Assembly (NCBI GenBank): GCA_021397845.1 | Contig: CM038038.1 | Coordinates: 59,204,748-59,268,747, forward strand | DNA: 64,000 nucleotides | Origin: Areca catechu | Taxonomy: Eukaryota; Streptophyta; Magnoliopsida; Arecales; Arecaceae | Reading direction: 5' to 3' | Shown: one piece after another, positions 1 through 11,202 of the stretch | How the letters are laid out: the number at the start of each line of letters is the position of its first letter | How positions within the stretch are numbered: the stretch's first letter is position 1 | Notes under the pieces: generated by a model | Databases searched by the model: none | Told to the model about the DNA's origin: nothing | What the model saw: only the letters and a program-made list of their open reading frames with translations | Made by a program: the position numbers and the translations under genes

Positions 1-240
1 CCATATAAATAAAATATTATATTTATCCTACTCCGAGGTTTGTGTACTTCAAGATTTGTGCTGCACCGGAATATGTGCTCATCAATTCCAGGATCTTGGG
101 TCCCAGGATTTGGGCTAGGTTGGACAGGTTCTAGGCTAGCTTCTGGGTTGGGCTGGCTTCAGGTTTTGGGCTGGGCTAGGCTTCAGGTTCTGGGCTGGGC
201 TTTAGGTTTGATTTGGGCTGCTTCAAAATCTGGGCTAGTC
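1..240. repeat. Low-complexity GGGCTGGGCTT-rich stretch
   Basis: Between about 100 and 225 the sequence repeats variants of CTTCAGGTTCTGGGCTGGGC. It joins abruptly to retrotransposon coding sequence near 241. An open frame runs through it but has no recognisable domain. It is probably a fragment of another repeat that truncated the copia ORF on its left; its family is not recognised. Confidence 0.4.
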
Positions 241-1287
241 GATGTCCCCATCACTAGGGAGATTATCTCGGATACTATTGTTGATATTACTACCCTTGAG
301 GAGCCTCCTGCTATTGCTGCTATTGTCGTTGCCTCTGTTGATACTGAGTTTGATGTCGAGCCTGCTACTACTGTCACTGAGCCTGCTACTATTATCACTA
401 AGCCTGCTACTCATGACACTATAAAGACTAAGCACACAGCTTATGGGAGTCCCAGGATGTTTCCATCACCATCTTCTCCACCAGCACCTTCTGCTCAGGG
501 ACCATTTATTGGTTCTTCAGGGCCTTCAGTATCACAAGATTTTATTGCTGAGCAGATGAGATCACTCACTGAGTCACTAAGTAGCTCTAAGAATTCGATG
601 TTTGGCAAGCTCCACCAATCATTCGATAGTAGACTTGATGAGATTAGTGGTGAGGTCAGACAATTGATATCCAGAGTCGACACCCTTGAGTCTGCTAGAC
701 CTACACCATAGTTTGACACCCAGTATTTATCTGATATGCTCAGGACAGCCACTGAAACTATCAAAAAATTAGTTAACCAAAGTATAGAAGAGTTCAGTGC
801 TGAACTGAAAGAAATGAGTTTCAAGATGGGTGGATTGGAACAAGGAAAGAGAATGGAAGAAGACTACACCCGAGGGATTGGCATCTTAAGATCTGAGTTT
901 GGGAGACTTAGAGGCTCTACTGAAGCTTTTGCTGATGCCCGGGCTACTGAATTGCTTGCACCAAATACTGGGATAAAAAAGGTGGAGGAAGAGCTTAATT
1001 CTATTTGGGTGACCCTCACTGAGCTTCTGATTTTAGTCAATGCATCCTTTGCTACTCTTAGACAGTCTCAGCCTACACCTGCTCCTACTTAGCCTACACC
1101 TCCTCCTAGTCAACCTACACCACACCCAAGGCAGCTTGCACCACACCTTCGACCTCAAACTTCTGAACCATAGTTTGTTGAGCCTATATCTTCCATGCCA
1201 CTACCTGGACCATCCACTAGCACTAGTGCCATGATTAAGAAAGAACCAGTAGAACCTATCATACAATTACCTAGTGATAGTGAATAG
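241..1287 (+). pseudogene. Env-like second ORF of a SIRE-type copia element, 3' part
   Basis: One frame runs from about 241 to a final stop at 1285-1287, broken by TAG codons at 709, 1090 and 1171. The middle matches the C-terminal coiled-coil half of the better preserved ORF at 60842-62707: both carry the block EDYTRGIGILRSEFGRLRGS. The tail is proline-rich and ends PSDSE, against PSDDSD in the other copy. In SIRE/Maximus-type copia elements an extra ORF of this kind lies between pol and the 3' LTR, and the order here (ORF, UTR, polypurine tract, LTR) agrees. The N-terminal half is missing. Confidence 0.75.
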
Positions 1288-1936
1288 ACTTTTGGTTGTA
1301 CTTTGCTTTCAATCTTTTGTAATTTGTATTGAAAATTCTGTGAATGAAATGAAAGCTTTTTTATCTCACTCAATGTGTTTGTGAAATGTGTTCACATAGA
1401 ACTTTGCAATGGTACATTAGTTCTAATGACTTTGAAAATAAATTATTAAATCTTGTTATAAGTGAAATTATATCTCAAACAAATATTTTCAATGTTTTTT
1501 TTCTATTTTTAAAATCAAGTTTAATGTATTATAAAAGGGGAGAAATCTTTTGAAAATCTTTTTGACTGTTAACAAAAAGGAGGAGACTGACATAGAATTG
1601 TGCATGAAAAATATATGAGAAAGGGGGAGACTAATGCATACATATATCATATTTGCTCTGATGAATACTGTTCTAGCTTTAAATGCTCTGAAATACAACC
1701 TTACTTGCTTTGATATACATTGAACATAGTCTTAAGAGCTTTAATACACTTTAATCCTTCTGTTTCAAACGATCTGATACTTTGTCTATATGCAAGCACT
1801 AATACATTAATACATGCAAAAGTTCTGATTTTCAAGTAAATGTTTTTCCATGTAAAAGCTCTGATACATGTTAATTTTTACTTTCAAATACAATTATACA
1901 TGTAAAGTTTTTTTTCATCATCAAAAAAGGGGAGAT
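1288..1936 (+). other. 3' untranslated region of the copia element with PPT-like motifs
   Basis: No coding sequence. It holds several short polypurine runs (AAAAGGGGAGAAA near 1535, AAAGGAGGAGAC near 1576, AAGGGGGAGAC near 1621) before the true polypurine tract at the LTR edge. The matching region at 62708-63451 has the same arrangement. Confidence 0.6.
1923..1936 (+). promoter_or_regulatory. Polypurine tract
   Basis: AAAAAAGGGGAGATT lies directly before the LTR start TGCTGACCCC. This is the expected plus-strand primer site for reverse transcription. The same junction is seen at 63440-63452. Confidence 0.75.
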
Positions 1937-3575
1937 TGCTGACCCCTTGAGTAATTTTGATGATAACAAAACATTGGAGAATGTATTTGTGTTACTAACA
2001 ACTCTTTTAGTGCTTTACAAGTTTTTGTAGAATGATTTCACTACTCATTTCCAACTCCTACATTCTTATTTTTTGTCATGAGTTATGTTGTAATTTTCTC
2101 ATATAAAGAAGAACCCATAGAAATAGTTAAAAGAAAATAATGAAAAATGGGTTTCTTCTATGTTCTTCAAGCTTTAAATTTCTTAGATCCATTTTTAAGT
2201 TGTGTTTGAAAAGTTTGAAATGTTGAAGACTTGCTGGAAAATTTCTAGAGAGAAGTTCAAGTTCTTACTGAAGATCTATTCAAGCCGACTCTAGTAGAAA
2301 GAGCCGACTCTGATCTATGGCATGGCTGAAGATTTATGGCACATAAAAATTCGAGCTAACTCGTCCAGTGTATTATTTTCTGAATCAGACAGGCGAGCCG
2401 ACCTGAAGGAAATCCTAGCTTACTCTATTGCTCAGGCAGATATCCGAGTCGACTCTTCAGCATCCGAGCCAACTCTTCTAGAGTCCAGAAAGAACCGTTC
2501 TGAGTGAATAGCAAGGAGAGCCGACTCGAAGGAAGCCGAGCTGACTCTTCTAGAGTAAAGTTTTTAAAGCCTGAGAATCCAAGCTGACTCGAAGTAAGGT
2601 GAGCCGACTCTTCTAGAGTAAGGAATCAAACTACTAAGAAACTGTGCCGACCTAAATGAAGCAAGGTGACTCGACCAGAACTACTCTGTGGATCCGAGCC
2701 AACTCAAGAAGATCCGAGCCGACTCGAAGGTCGATTTCAAGCACGTAACGGCTAGTTCCAGAACTCCAATTTTGAATTTGAAAAGTGCTTCAATGGTCAA
2801 GTATCACATCCCAATGGTTTACAATGACTAAAATCATCTAAGAAGAGTACAAGACTATAAATGAGGGATTGGGACAACTTTTGAAAAGGTTAAGGAATGA
2901 TTAAAGCTTACTTGAGATTGTAAGCTAGAGAGCACTGCAAGAGCATTCAAGATAGACTTCAAGCCTTCACCAACTCCAACCTAAAGCTTGAAGCACTTAT
3001 TGAAGAAGTTGAAGAAGCCATAGAAGTGCATTGAAGTGCAATTAAGAGGGATTCCCTTGAGATGCATCGGAAACCATCCGATAATATAGTTTGTCATTAT
3101 TATTGCTTACTTTCTTTTACTCTTGTTGAGTTGGGTTATTAGTGAGCCCAGTCTAATAACCAAGTGGGTTGTTAGTGATCCCATTCAAAACTAACTGTGT
3201 AAGGGTTCTTGGTGATTCTAATAAAATCAAGAGTTGGGTTCTTGGCGATCCTATTTAAAACCAAGAGTTGGGTTTTTAGTGAGCCCGGTTGAAAAACCAA
3301 GTTGGGTTTGGATTGTGAGCCCCATAAAACAATCCGACTGTATTCTGGTAGTAAATATAGTGAAAATTCCAAGTGGTATCTTGGATAGTGGACGTAGGAA
3401 CTGGGTGCTCCGAACCACTCTAAATTATTATGTATGTGATTGTGCTTTTACTTCTTGTCTTAGTTGCTTATGCTTTAAATTTCTGAATCATAGCACCTAC
3501 CACATCAAAGAAGTTTTTAAAAAAGGCACATACTCTATTAAGTTTTTTAAATTCCCAATTCACCCCCCTCTTGGG
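1937..3575 (+). repeat. 3' LTR of SIRE-type copia element (A)
   Basis: It begins TGCTGACCCCTTGAG, homologous to TGTTGACCCCTAAAG at 46332 and 63452. The U3 part (2285-2735) carries about a dozen degenerate copies of GAGCCGACTCG. The 3' part (3125-3330) has tandem units of the form GGGTT.TTAGTGAGCCC..AAAACCAAG. The right end stops near CCCCCCTCTTGGG without a clear terminal CA, so it may be truncated where Tat-derived sequence begins. ORFs drawn in this region are not genes. Confidence 0.75.
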
Positions 3576-3576
3576 A

Positions 3577-4350
3577 AAGCCACCTGGGCAACAACTATGA
3601 AGGCGACAAGCCGGTCGTACACCTCCCTATCGCTACCTCCACCTAGGCATTCTGGTTGGGCATGCGGTCTGGGTCATTCCAAACCATGTTGACTCCCTCA
3701 ATTGAGGTAAAAAAGAACCTATTCTTCTATCCCTTGATGGAAATAGGTAGATCAAATTTGATAGCCCCTGGGTGGGGGACTATGAACCATCACTTGTTAT
3801 CAACCGGGTAGCGCTTCATGGTGAAGAAGGCCCTGAACAAAGAAAAATGGGCAACAAGCCCATGGAAATGACAAAGGATGGTGAAATAGGAGATGGCCCT
3901 AACTACATTTGGAGCAAGCTAGGCCAGGACTAAGTGGTAATTGCTATGAAAAGAAAGGAAAAAGGGATGAAGAGGAAGGCGAAGGCCCCCAAAGAAGAAG
4001 TCCTCATACTGAGCGATATGGCCCATGCCACTGGAGGTGACTCGCTCCTATGGCCCTGGAGTCGAGAGCTAGATGGAGTCTGGGATCCCGTAGGTGCTTC
4101 GAAGATGAAGAATGTCCTCCTGGATCATCGTCAAGGCAATGCCAGAAGGATCGACTAAATCATGGCTAGAGGAAGGAGGGGGAGGAGAAGGAATGCTAGG
4201 GGGTCCTATCACTATCTCCATCCACCGGGGGCCCCTATGAATCCTAAAAGGGACTTCCTCCTTGCTTTCAGAAGAAGGAGGCCTCGGTTGGGATGGCCCC
4301 ACCTCTTTGGAATGGTCCGGGCAACGGTGCCTCCAGTCGAAAGGACTCAT
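3577..4350 (-). pseudogene. Tat-type gypsy ORF1 remnant (putative gypsy-type transposon domain)
   Basis: Reading the minus strand from about 4350 gives motifs typical of the plant 'putative gypsy type transposon' domain (PF04195 as I recall it): STYGIP, GLRLPLHPFF, LAPNVVRAISYF, FTMKRYPVD, WFIVPHPGAIKFDLP and KNRFFF. Several in-frame stops, including one in place of a conserved tryptophan, show it is dead. The domain marks Tat-lineage elements. Its 5' flank was split by gypsy element C at 4499/10626. Whether it belongs to the same element as the Tat pol remnant at 18793-20250 is not resolved. Confidence 0.65.
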
Positions 4351-4499
4351 CCTGAAGGAAAAGGAGAAGAGGAAGAAGAGGAAGGACCTAAGAACCCTAA
4401 TTGATCCTCTTCTGCACAGGCCAAAGGAGAAGAAGGAAGTAGGAAGAAGAGGGACTGACCTGAGTGCCTCATGTTAGGGTGCTGAAACTAGATGAAAAG

Positions 4500-5940
4500 T
4501 GATACGGGACTAGATATGCATGGAAAGTATTTTTGAATTTTTATATATTGAGTTAGGTATCTAAATCCCAAAAATAAGGCCAAGAATTAAAGTAGAGAGT
4601 TCTATACAAAAATAAGAAGTAACAACATGCAAGTAGACCTTTAAAATGATAAGGAAGAAGGATTGCCGAGGCTGAGAAGCCCCGATTTGGCTAGTTCCCC
4701 TTCAATATCGCTACTGACAAGTAGAGGGGGTATACCAGACAGGATCTTATAGATGAATCCTTGTAGAGGTTGCTCTTCACTCCCGGATGTGGCCTTGATG
4801 ATCAAGCCGAAGACCCCACGGATTCGCAGCTCTTAATCTAGTGTTCTGATCACTGCCCGGTTGGAATCTATGGATTTGTAGACTTTGAGGGACTAGCAAA
4901 TTGCCTGTCAGGGGTTAGAAAACAATGTAGGGATGAAGAAATAAATTGAAAATAGCAAGAAAAGAGATGTTTTTTGTGTTGGGTGGCCAAGGCTGGAGAT
5001 GATGGCTTCTAGGGATTTGATGGCGGCTAGAGGCAGGGTGCAAGAGACAAGGAAGAAGAAGGGGTTCACACAGATTCACCTTAGCACACAGCAAGCACAC
5101 AGCAAAAGTTGGAAAACTCAATTTATATTCATAAAAAATTATCATATTTTCATACAAGGGGTCCCTTATATAGAGTCATGAGTCTTAGGGCCCAAGCAAA
5201 AGAAAACGAGGAAAATAAGGGGTGCCCACTTTCTTCCTAAAGTATGGGGCTAAATACATGGAAGAAAAAACTCTCATGCAATACAAAATCCCTCCAAACA
5301 TGGTAGGTAGTGGGCAGCCAAAGGGGGGGACCAAGGGATGCTAACTTCTTACTTTTCTTGGCTTTGGGTGGACCACTTCTTTTTAAAGCAAGCTGGCATG
5401 AATAATGGGATTCATGTTTATCTATTTTGACTTTGCTTCTTGTCATGCTGGTGTGTGGAGTTAGTGTGCTTAGGGTGTGGAAGGGGTGTACTAATGTGTG
5501 GTCATCAACTCCTCATGCATGGGCCGACTTCATGATCCTCCAAGTAATCCTTGGTGGCGAAATCCAGGGTATGACTGGGACTCCATGCGGCTACTGAGGG
5601 GCATGCTGGATGGTGTCCTTCACATGCTTAAGTCTTGTTTGACTGTGATTGACTCAATACAGACTCAATACAACTGGACATGATTACAAGACTTAGAATA
5701 TGATTAGCTCAACATGAGCTGACTTGTCCGACTGATCCAAAATCCTAATGGTATGGATCAAATGCTACATACAGGACTCAATTATGAAAATGCCAAAAAC
5801 ATGACTCAGGGGCCAAAGTGGGGACTCAAATAGGCTAAGCCCTTAATACAAACTAGACTTAAATAGACTAACACAACTCGGAAATCCATAGAGGGTTGAG
5901 AAGCCTCTGTCTTATTCTGGTGTCTCTAGTGTCCGCACCA
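4500..5940 (-). repeat. 3' LTR of element C
   Basis: It runs from TGATACGGGACTAG to CCGCACCA and matches 9188-10620 with scattered substitutions. A TATA-like CTCTATATAAG (minus strand) lies at about 5166-5176. Read on the minus strand, its first ~60 bases encode a version of the RIRQRLLNPLW peptide that ends pol in related elements. Confidence 0.88.
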
Positions 5941-6047
5941 ATTCTCCCGGGATGGGAGGAACTCGACCCTGTTGAGTAAGCATCATACTAGCTCACATAT
6001 CTCTTGAGAAGATCTGGGTCGAGGCACTGCAAGTCCTCTTAAGAAAT

Positions 6048-6442
6048 CTATGAATCATTTGATTTTGGCCAACCTTTCCATTTGACCAGGTAGCGTTGAT
6101 AGCCGCAGCCCCGGGTCGTGATGGAATGATCATCCAAGATATGCTCGATCTGTTCTCCTCTGTCATGCCAATTAATTGGTGGACACTCTAGGCTAGGGTC
6201 AGTCACAAGGGTTGGAGTAGGTCCAAAGGCCTTATTGGATATCGCTATCGGTTCCCTATACTCAACCAAGTCTGTGATATTGAAGGTAAACTAATGCCAA
6301 ATTCCGGGGGCAAATCTAATACATAGGCATTTGGTCTAACCTTTGCTATCACTCTAAAAGGTCCGGCTCTGCGAGCATGAAGCTTCTTAACGATCCCGGG
6401 CAGGAACCGCTTAGGCCTAAGCCTAATCATGATAGAATCCAC
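6048..6442 (-). pseudogene. Integrase C-terminus and chromodomain remnant of element C
   Basis: Two minus-strand frames cover the end of a chromoviral integrase. 6245-6442 contains MIRLRPKRFLPG and KKLHARRAGPF (the GPY/F-type module); 6048-6269 contains LVEYREP-like residues followed by a chromodomain core (HILDDHSITTR, YQRYLVKWKGWP). A frameshift near 6250-6290 separates them. The chromodomain would direct integration to marked chromatin in an active relative. It lies just before the 3' LTR, as in element F. Confidence 0.8.
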
Positions 6443-6612
6443 TACATTAAATTTCTTAGCCCTTTTCTGGGAATTAGTCAGTTTGTTTCAAAATTAGTGC
6501 TGGTGGTGAACATGCTGGGCACATGCAGACTCCTAACAGGTGATACAAAGGACTCATACTAACACCTAATAGACTCGACTATGCATTCCTATCGAAAAAG
6601 GTTTATTAGGTC

Positions 6613-7330
6613 TTAACTACAACTTAGGCATGGGGCATGAGTCATGGTTGATGGATGACAAGCAGAAGAAAATTTGCCAGGAACTCCTAATAGATACCAG
6701 AGGGTCTTCCAAAAGTAGGTAGCAAATAGGATGGGCACTATGGATTCTTGCAACCTGGTAATCTCAACAAAATGTGACCCAATGGTTCTAGAAAAATGAG
6801 ATGACTCAGGGAAGGGTAGGAAATAGGAAGGGGATTCAGGGACTGGTTCTGGGCTAAAGAGACTGACCTTAACGTATGAGCATTGGGTTACGTCTCTAGG
6901 CAAGAAAAGGTCCATGCTATGGAAGGATGGGTCAACAATTTCTGGGAAGAGATCCTCAATGGGAACTATAAGAGGGGGCTCATCCTGGGGGTACTGATTC
7001 AAATAAATTAGGTCCTTAATAAATTCTTCTAGTTCTAGTATTTTAGGACTAAACTTTATAATTTGGCTTTCCTCCAAGGTTCTAGCAGCAGTATCTAAGT
7101 TCTTCTCAATTGTTCTTCCACTACAGGTTCCTCTACTAGACTTAACTCATAGGTGGCCTCTTTAGATTTCTCAGTGGGCTTAGGAGTTTCTTTCTCTAAA
7201 TTTTCAAGGGATTCATCCTCTTCAAAGTCTTCTCCTTCATATTCATCTACTAAACTATGATCAGCCTCATACACTTCTACCTCAAGCTCATTAATGGGTT
7301 CTGGTGTCTTTTCCTTGCAAACTAATGGGA
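6613..7330 (-). pseudogene. Linker, derivative-specific block and integrase fragment of element C
   Basis: The open part (7077-6613, 154 codons) holds EEFIKDLIYLNQ, EDLFPEIVDPSFH, SYFLPFPESSHFS and then FATYFWKTLWYLLG, which resembles the integrase of element F around 53560. It then ends. Upstream, 7330-7078, the acidic linker with EADHSLVDEYEGE is broken by frameshifts. The same order occurs in E, B and N. Most of pol should lie here and is missing. Confidence 0.7.
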
Positions 7331-7379
7331 TAGGAGTAGTATGCTGGTCTAAAGGAAGTCATTTAGGTTTGGACTTAGG

Positions 7380-8165
7380 TTCAAGGGAATTAACCTTGTT
7401 GGACTTAGATTGACTAATCATGAGTTCCCTCTGATATAACTCAAATTCCCTAGCTAAGTGATAGGCTTTCTTTAGGTCCTGAATTTGCCAATGAAATAGC
7501 TCCCACTGGATATCCAAACACAGGCCATCTCAAAATCTAGCCATGATCTTAGACTCAGGTTTGACTATGTTACATCTCCAACTAAACTCATTAAATTGGT
7601 CAATGTATTTAGACAAAGTCATGTTTCCTTATTTCAATTTATACCACTGGTCTAAAAGTTGGTACTCATAAGATCTACCTAGGTACTTCTCTCTTATTTT
7701 ACTTCTCATGGCTTTCCAAGTATGAATTTCATCTCCTCTTTGATAACATTCATTCTCAATGACTGCTCAATGCAACTTAGCATATCTGGTTAATCTATGT
7801 ATGGCCAATCTAAATTTTTCCAACTCCAACATCCTAGTGTACTCAAAATACTGATTCATTCTCTCTTCCCAATCAATATACAACTCTTAGCTTCCATCAA
7901 AAGTGGGTGCATAAGGTTAGGTGTTCCTAATGGGTCTTTCTTTTGAATCAACCAAGTATGGGTATGGACACCTAGGGTTAGACTCAGGGGCAAGATCATG
8001 ATAATAGGTTCTTGGAGCAAGGGAATTGGGCCTAGATGATCTACGTTTAGTATGGGTCATACGGGCTTCTAATCTAGGCTTCAAGATTATCCATGGGTTC
8101 AGCCAAAGGTGGAGATGGTGGATGAAATGGGACTCTTGATCTAGTGCAAATTCAAGACTCAATAA
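7380..8165 (-). pseudogene. Gag of element C (retrotransposon gag core)
   Basis: Minus-strand reading shows a Retrotrans_gag-type core (PF03732 family): WEERMNQYFEYTRM, EKFRLAIHRLTRYAKLH, YLGRSYEYQLLDQW, YIDQFNEFSWRCNI and a HLAREFELYQRE tail. Several stops break it. The N-terminal proline-rich part lies at about 7900-8165. C is the only deleted element in this window that keeps the gag core; E, B and N have lost it. Gag forms the particle that packages element RNA. Confidence 0.75.
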
Positions 8166-8214
8166 TAACTCGACCATGGCTACCTAGACCTAGAGCCCAA
8201 ATATAATGGGTTGA

Positions 8215-9173
8215 CTCAACTTACACACCATGCAACTCCTAGTCCTTCAACTGGCCAAGTAAGAGGAGGGATGGTGGAAGGCCCACCTGCTCTCGTAGGG
8301 ACCCAATTAAGGAACTACCAATGTGCTTAGGTCGTTTGACACTATACCTCTAGCCTAGACACTAGTTTCCAGTAATAGGAGATGAATTGGGTGCACTAGT
8401 CTTCCCACAATGGTTGAACCCGACCTGTTGATGTCCCTAGCCCTCTAGGGCAAATTAGGTCTACTCGATTTTAATTAGGGTTAGGTTTAGATATAAGGAT
8501 TGTGGCTTTGGGCTAAGGAGAGGTGATCAAATCCTCCCCCCATCTGACATAGTAAAATTGCCCTTAAAGTAATTTATGCACATGATGGCACGTAGATGAA
8601 AATGCAAATTAGGGTTTCCAAGTATTTTTGGTATTTTATTAGAATATATATATATTTTTTATTTTGGTATTTTTTAAAAATAGAAATATAATTTACAGAT
8701 AATGGCCTAATATGCAGGAAACATGCCAAAAATTTAAGATATGGAAAAACTATACTAAAAGAACCCTAAACTTGCTGAAATTAGCTTTGTTGAAAAATAG
8801 GGTAGAACTGTTCTCAGGTAGTATTCTAGCTGGAAGAAAATCCACAGACTGAAATAACTCCTAAGAAAATTTCAAAAAATAAAATCAATTATAGGAATCC
8901 ACAAAAATAAAAATCAGATTTTTTTGAGTTTTCTACAGGTAGAAACAATTAAAAAAAACAGGCTATGTACTGGGATGGCCGAGATGCAAAATTACCCTAA
9001 CGAAGCTCTTTATTTTCTTCTTCAGGGGTCAATCACAATAGCACCCCTACATGCCATAGTAGATCCTGTAGATTGGGAAGAGAGGGTCTTGCAACCCTAC
9101 TTGTCTCCTATGACTGAGCGGCCATGGTGAAGCACCCGATCCATAAATGCAAAGAAAAACTGAGCCCAAACAG
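8215..9173 (-). other. 5' leader of element C
   Basis: No ORF. Read on the minus strand, the half next to gag carries the conserved leader motifs shared with B, E, F and N (around 8220-8460). The rest is AT-rich. Confidence 0.55.
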
Positions 9174-9185
9174 GCTCTGATACCA
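9174..9185 (-). promoter_or_regulatory. Primer-binding site of element C (tRNA-Met type)
   Basis: The plus strand reads GCTCTGATACCA two bases from the LTR edge; the minus strand is TGGTATCAGAGC, the classic initiator tRNA-Met site. Confidence 0.85.
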
Positions 9186-9187
9186 AA

Positions 9188-10620
9188 TGATAAGTGAATA
9201 AATATGCATGCAAAGTATTTTTATATTTTTATATGTTGAGTTAGGTATCCAAATCTTAAAAATAAGGCCAAGAATTAAAGTAGAGAGTTCTGTACAAAAA
9301 TAAGAAGCAATATCATGCAAGTAGATCCTTAAAATGATAAGGAAGAAAGACCACCGAGGCTGAGAAGCCCCAGTTGGGCTAGTACCCCTTCAATATCGCT
9401 ACTGGCAAGTAGAGGGGGTGTACTTGATAGGATCTTACAGATGAATCCTTGTAGAGGTCGCTCTTCACTCCTGGATGCGGCCTGGATGATCAAGCCAAAG
9501 ACCTTGCAGATTCGTGGCTCTCAACCCGGTGATGCGATCGCTACCTGGCTGGAATCTATGGATTTGTAGACTTCGAGGTACATGCAAATTGCCTGTCAGG
9601 GGTTAGAAAATAATGTAGGGATGAAAAAGTAAATTGAAAATAGCAAGAAAAGAGATGTTTTTGTTTTGGGCGGCCAAGGTTGGAGATGATGGCTTCTAGG
9701 GTTTTGATGGTGGCTAGAGGTAGCGTGCAGGAGAAAAGGAAGAAGAAGGGGTTCACACAAATTCCCTTTAGCATACAGCAAGCACACAGCAAAAGTCGGA
9801 AAACTCAATTTATATTCATCAAAAATTATCAAATTTTCATACAAGGGGTCCCTTATATAGAGTCATGAGACTTAGGGCCCAAGCAAAAGAAAATAAAAAA
9901 AATAATGGGTGCCCACCTTCTACCTAAAGTGTGTGGCTGAATACATGGAAGAAAACACTCTCATGCCATACAAAATCCCTCCAAACAAGGTAGGTAGTGG
10001 GCAGCCAAAGGGGGGGACCTAGGGGTGCCAACTTCTTACTTCTCTTGGCTTGGGGTGGACCACTTCTTTCCTAAGCAAGCTGGCATGAACCATGGGATTC
10101 ATGTTTATCTATTTTGACTTTCTTTCTTGTCATGCTAGCATGTGGAGTTGGTGTGCTTGGGGTGTGGAATGGGTGTGCTGGTGTGTGGTCATCAACTCCT
10201 CATGCATGGGCCGACTTCATGATCTTCCAAGTAATCCTTGGTGGTGAAATCTAGGGTGTGACTAGGACTCCATGCGGCTGCTAAGGTGTCATGCTGGGTG
10301 GTGTCCTTCACATGCATGAGTCTTCTTTGACCGGGCTTGACTCAATACAACTAGACATGATTACAAGACTTAGAATATGATTAGCTCAACATGAGCTGAC
10401 TTGATCGACTGTTCCAAAACCCTAATGGCATGGATCAAATGCTACATATAGTAGGATTCAATTGTGAAAAGGGCAAAAACATGACTTAGTGGCCAAAGTG
10501 GGGACTCAAATAGGCTAAGCCCTTAATACAAACTAGACTTAAATAGACTAACACTACTAGGAAATCCATAGAGGGTTGAGAAGCCTTTGTCTTATTCTGG
10601 TGCCTCTGGTGTCTACACCA
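9188..10620 (-). repeat. 5' LTR of element C
   Basis: It runs from TGATAAGTGAATAA to CTACACCA and is flanked on the right by AAAAG. It pairs with 4500-5940. ORFs within it (for example around 9556-9868) fall in matching places in both LTRs and have no domain, so they are not genes. Confidence 0.88.
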
Positions 10621-10625
10621 AAAAG

Positions 10626-11105
10626 GCTCTGGTTCTCCTCCACTCCCTTGCTTAAAAGTTCTTAAAGAGTGGCTAAGGCAAAATGGCCTCTTTTCAAAAG
10701 ACTGACAGTGCCTTGTCGCATTGTACGAGTCGAAACATGCATCCTTTCACCTTTCTGATTGATGGATGCTCATGACACATCAAGATCCGTTGAGAGTGGC
10801 ACTTCGGTATGCCTGAAATTGCTATGGGCCAAGTGCGATCCACCGGGTGCTTACCATGCATCAAGATCCATTTGGGATGGCACTTCGACAAATCAAAAAC
10901 TGCTTCGAGCTGGGTACAATCATCATGCCTCCTCCAGTGCTAGCTGACATGGCACCTTCTCATTGGTGCTAAGGCATGATCTATGAGTCATCAATGGTTG
11001 AGGCATTAAATGGCACCAGTTAAATATCCTTCCATGTCAGCTTCACCATAACTCCCTTGGCCCCAAGCATCGCATCATGCTCTAGGCTCGAGAGTGGGGG
11101 GCATC
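10626..11105 (+). other. Probable non-coding 3' end of a Tat-like element
   Basis: No recognised ORF. Phrases such as TCAAGATCC and TGGCACTTCG recur, and the stretch ends in a polypurine tract (GAGAGTGGGGGGCATC, 11090-11105) followed by the LTR-like start TGATGTGGCATGACC. That pattern is usual at the 3' end of Tat-lineage gypsy elements. The left part was separated by insertion of element C. Confidence 0.45.
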
Positions 11106-11202
11106 TGATGTGGCATGACCGTTGACATGGAGCCCATGCCAAACCCCGCCGGCAGATAGGTTGGTAGAAGGCACCACCAGGATACTGCCACAGATCCTTG
11201 CC

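Larger units (their letters stand above)
4500..10620 (-). mobile_element. Gypsy element C, pol-deleted chromovirus derivative
   Basis: Two LTRs (4500-5940 and 9188-10620) flank an internal region, and the 5-bp target duplication AAAAG is perfect at 4495-4499 and 10621-10625. The primer-binding site touches the right LTR, so the element reads on the minus strand. The internal region keeps the leader, a gag core, an acidic linker, a short integrase fragment and the chromodomain end. Protease, RT, RNase H and most of integrase are absent. Stops in gag show it is inactive. Confidence 0.9.

Noticed and set aside
3234..3692. 152-codon ORF
   Set aside because: It spans the end of the SIRE LTR and the start of the Tat remnant, which reads correctly on the minus strand.
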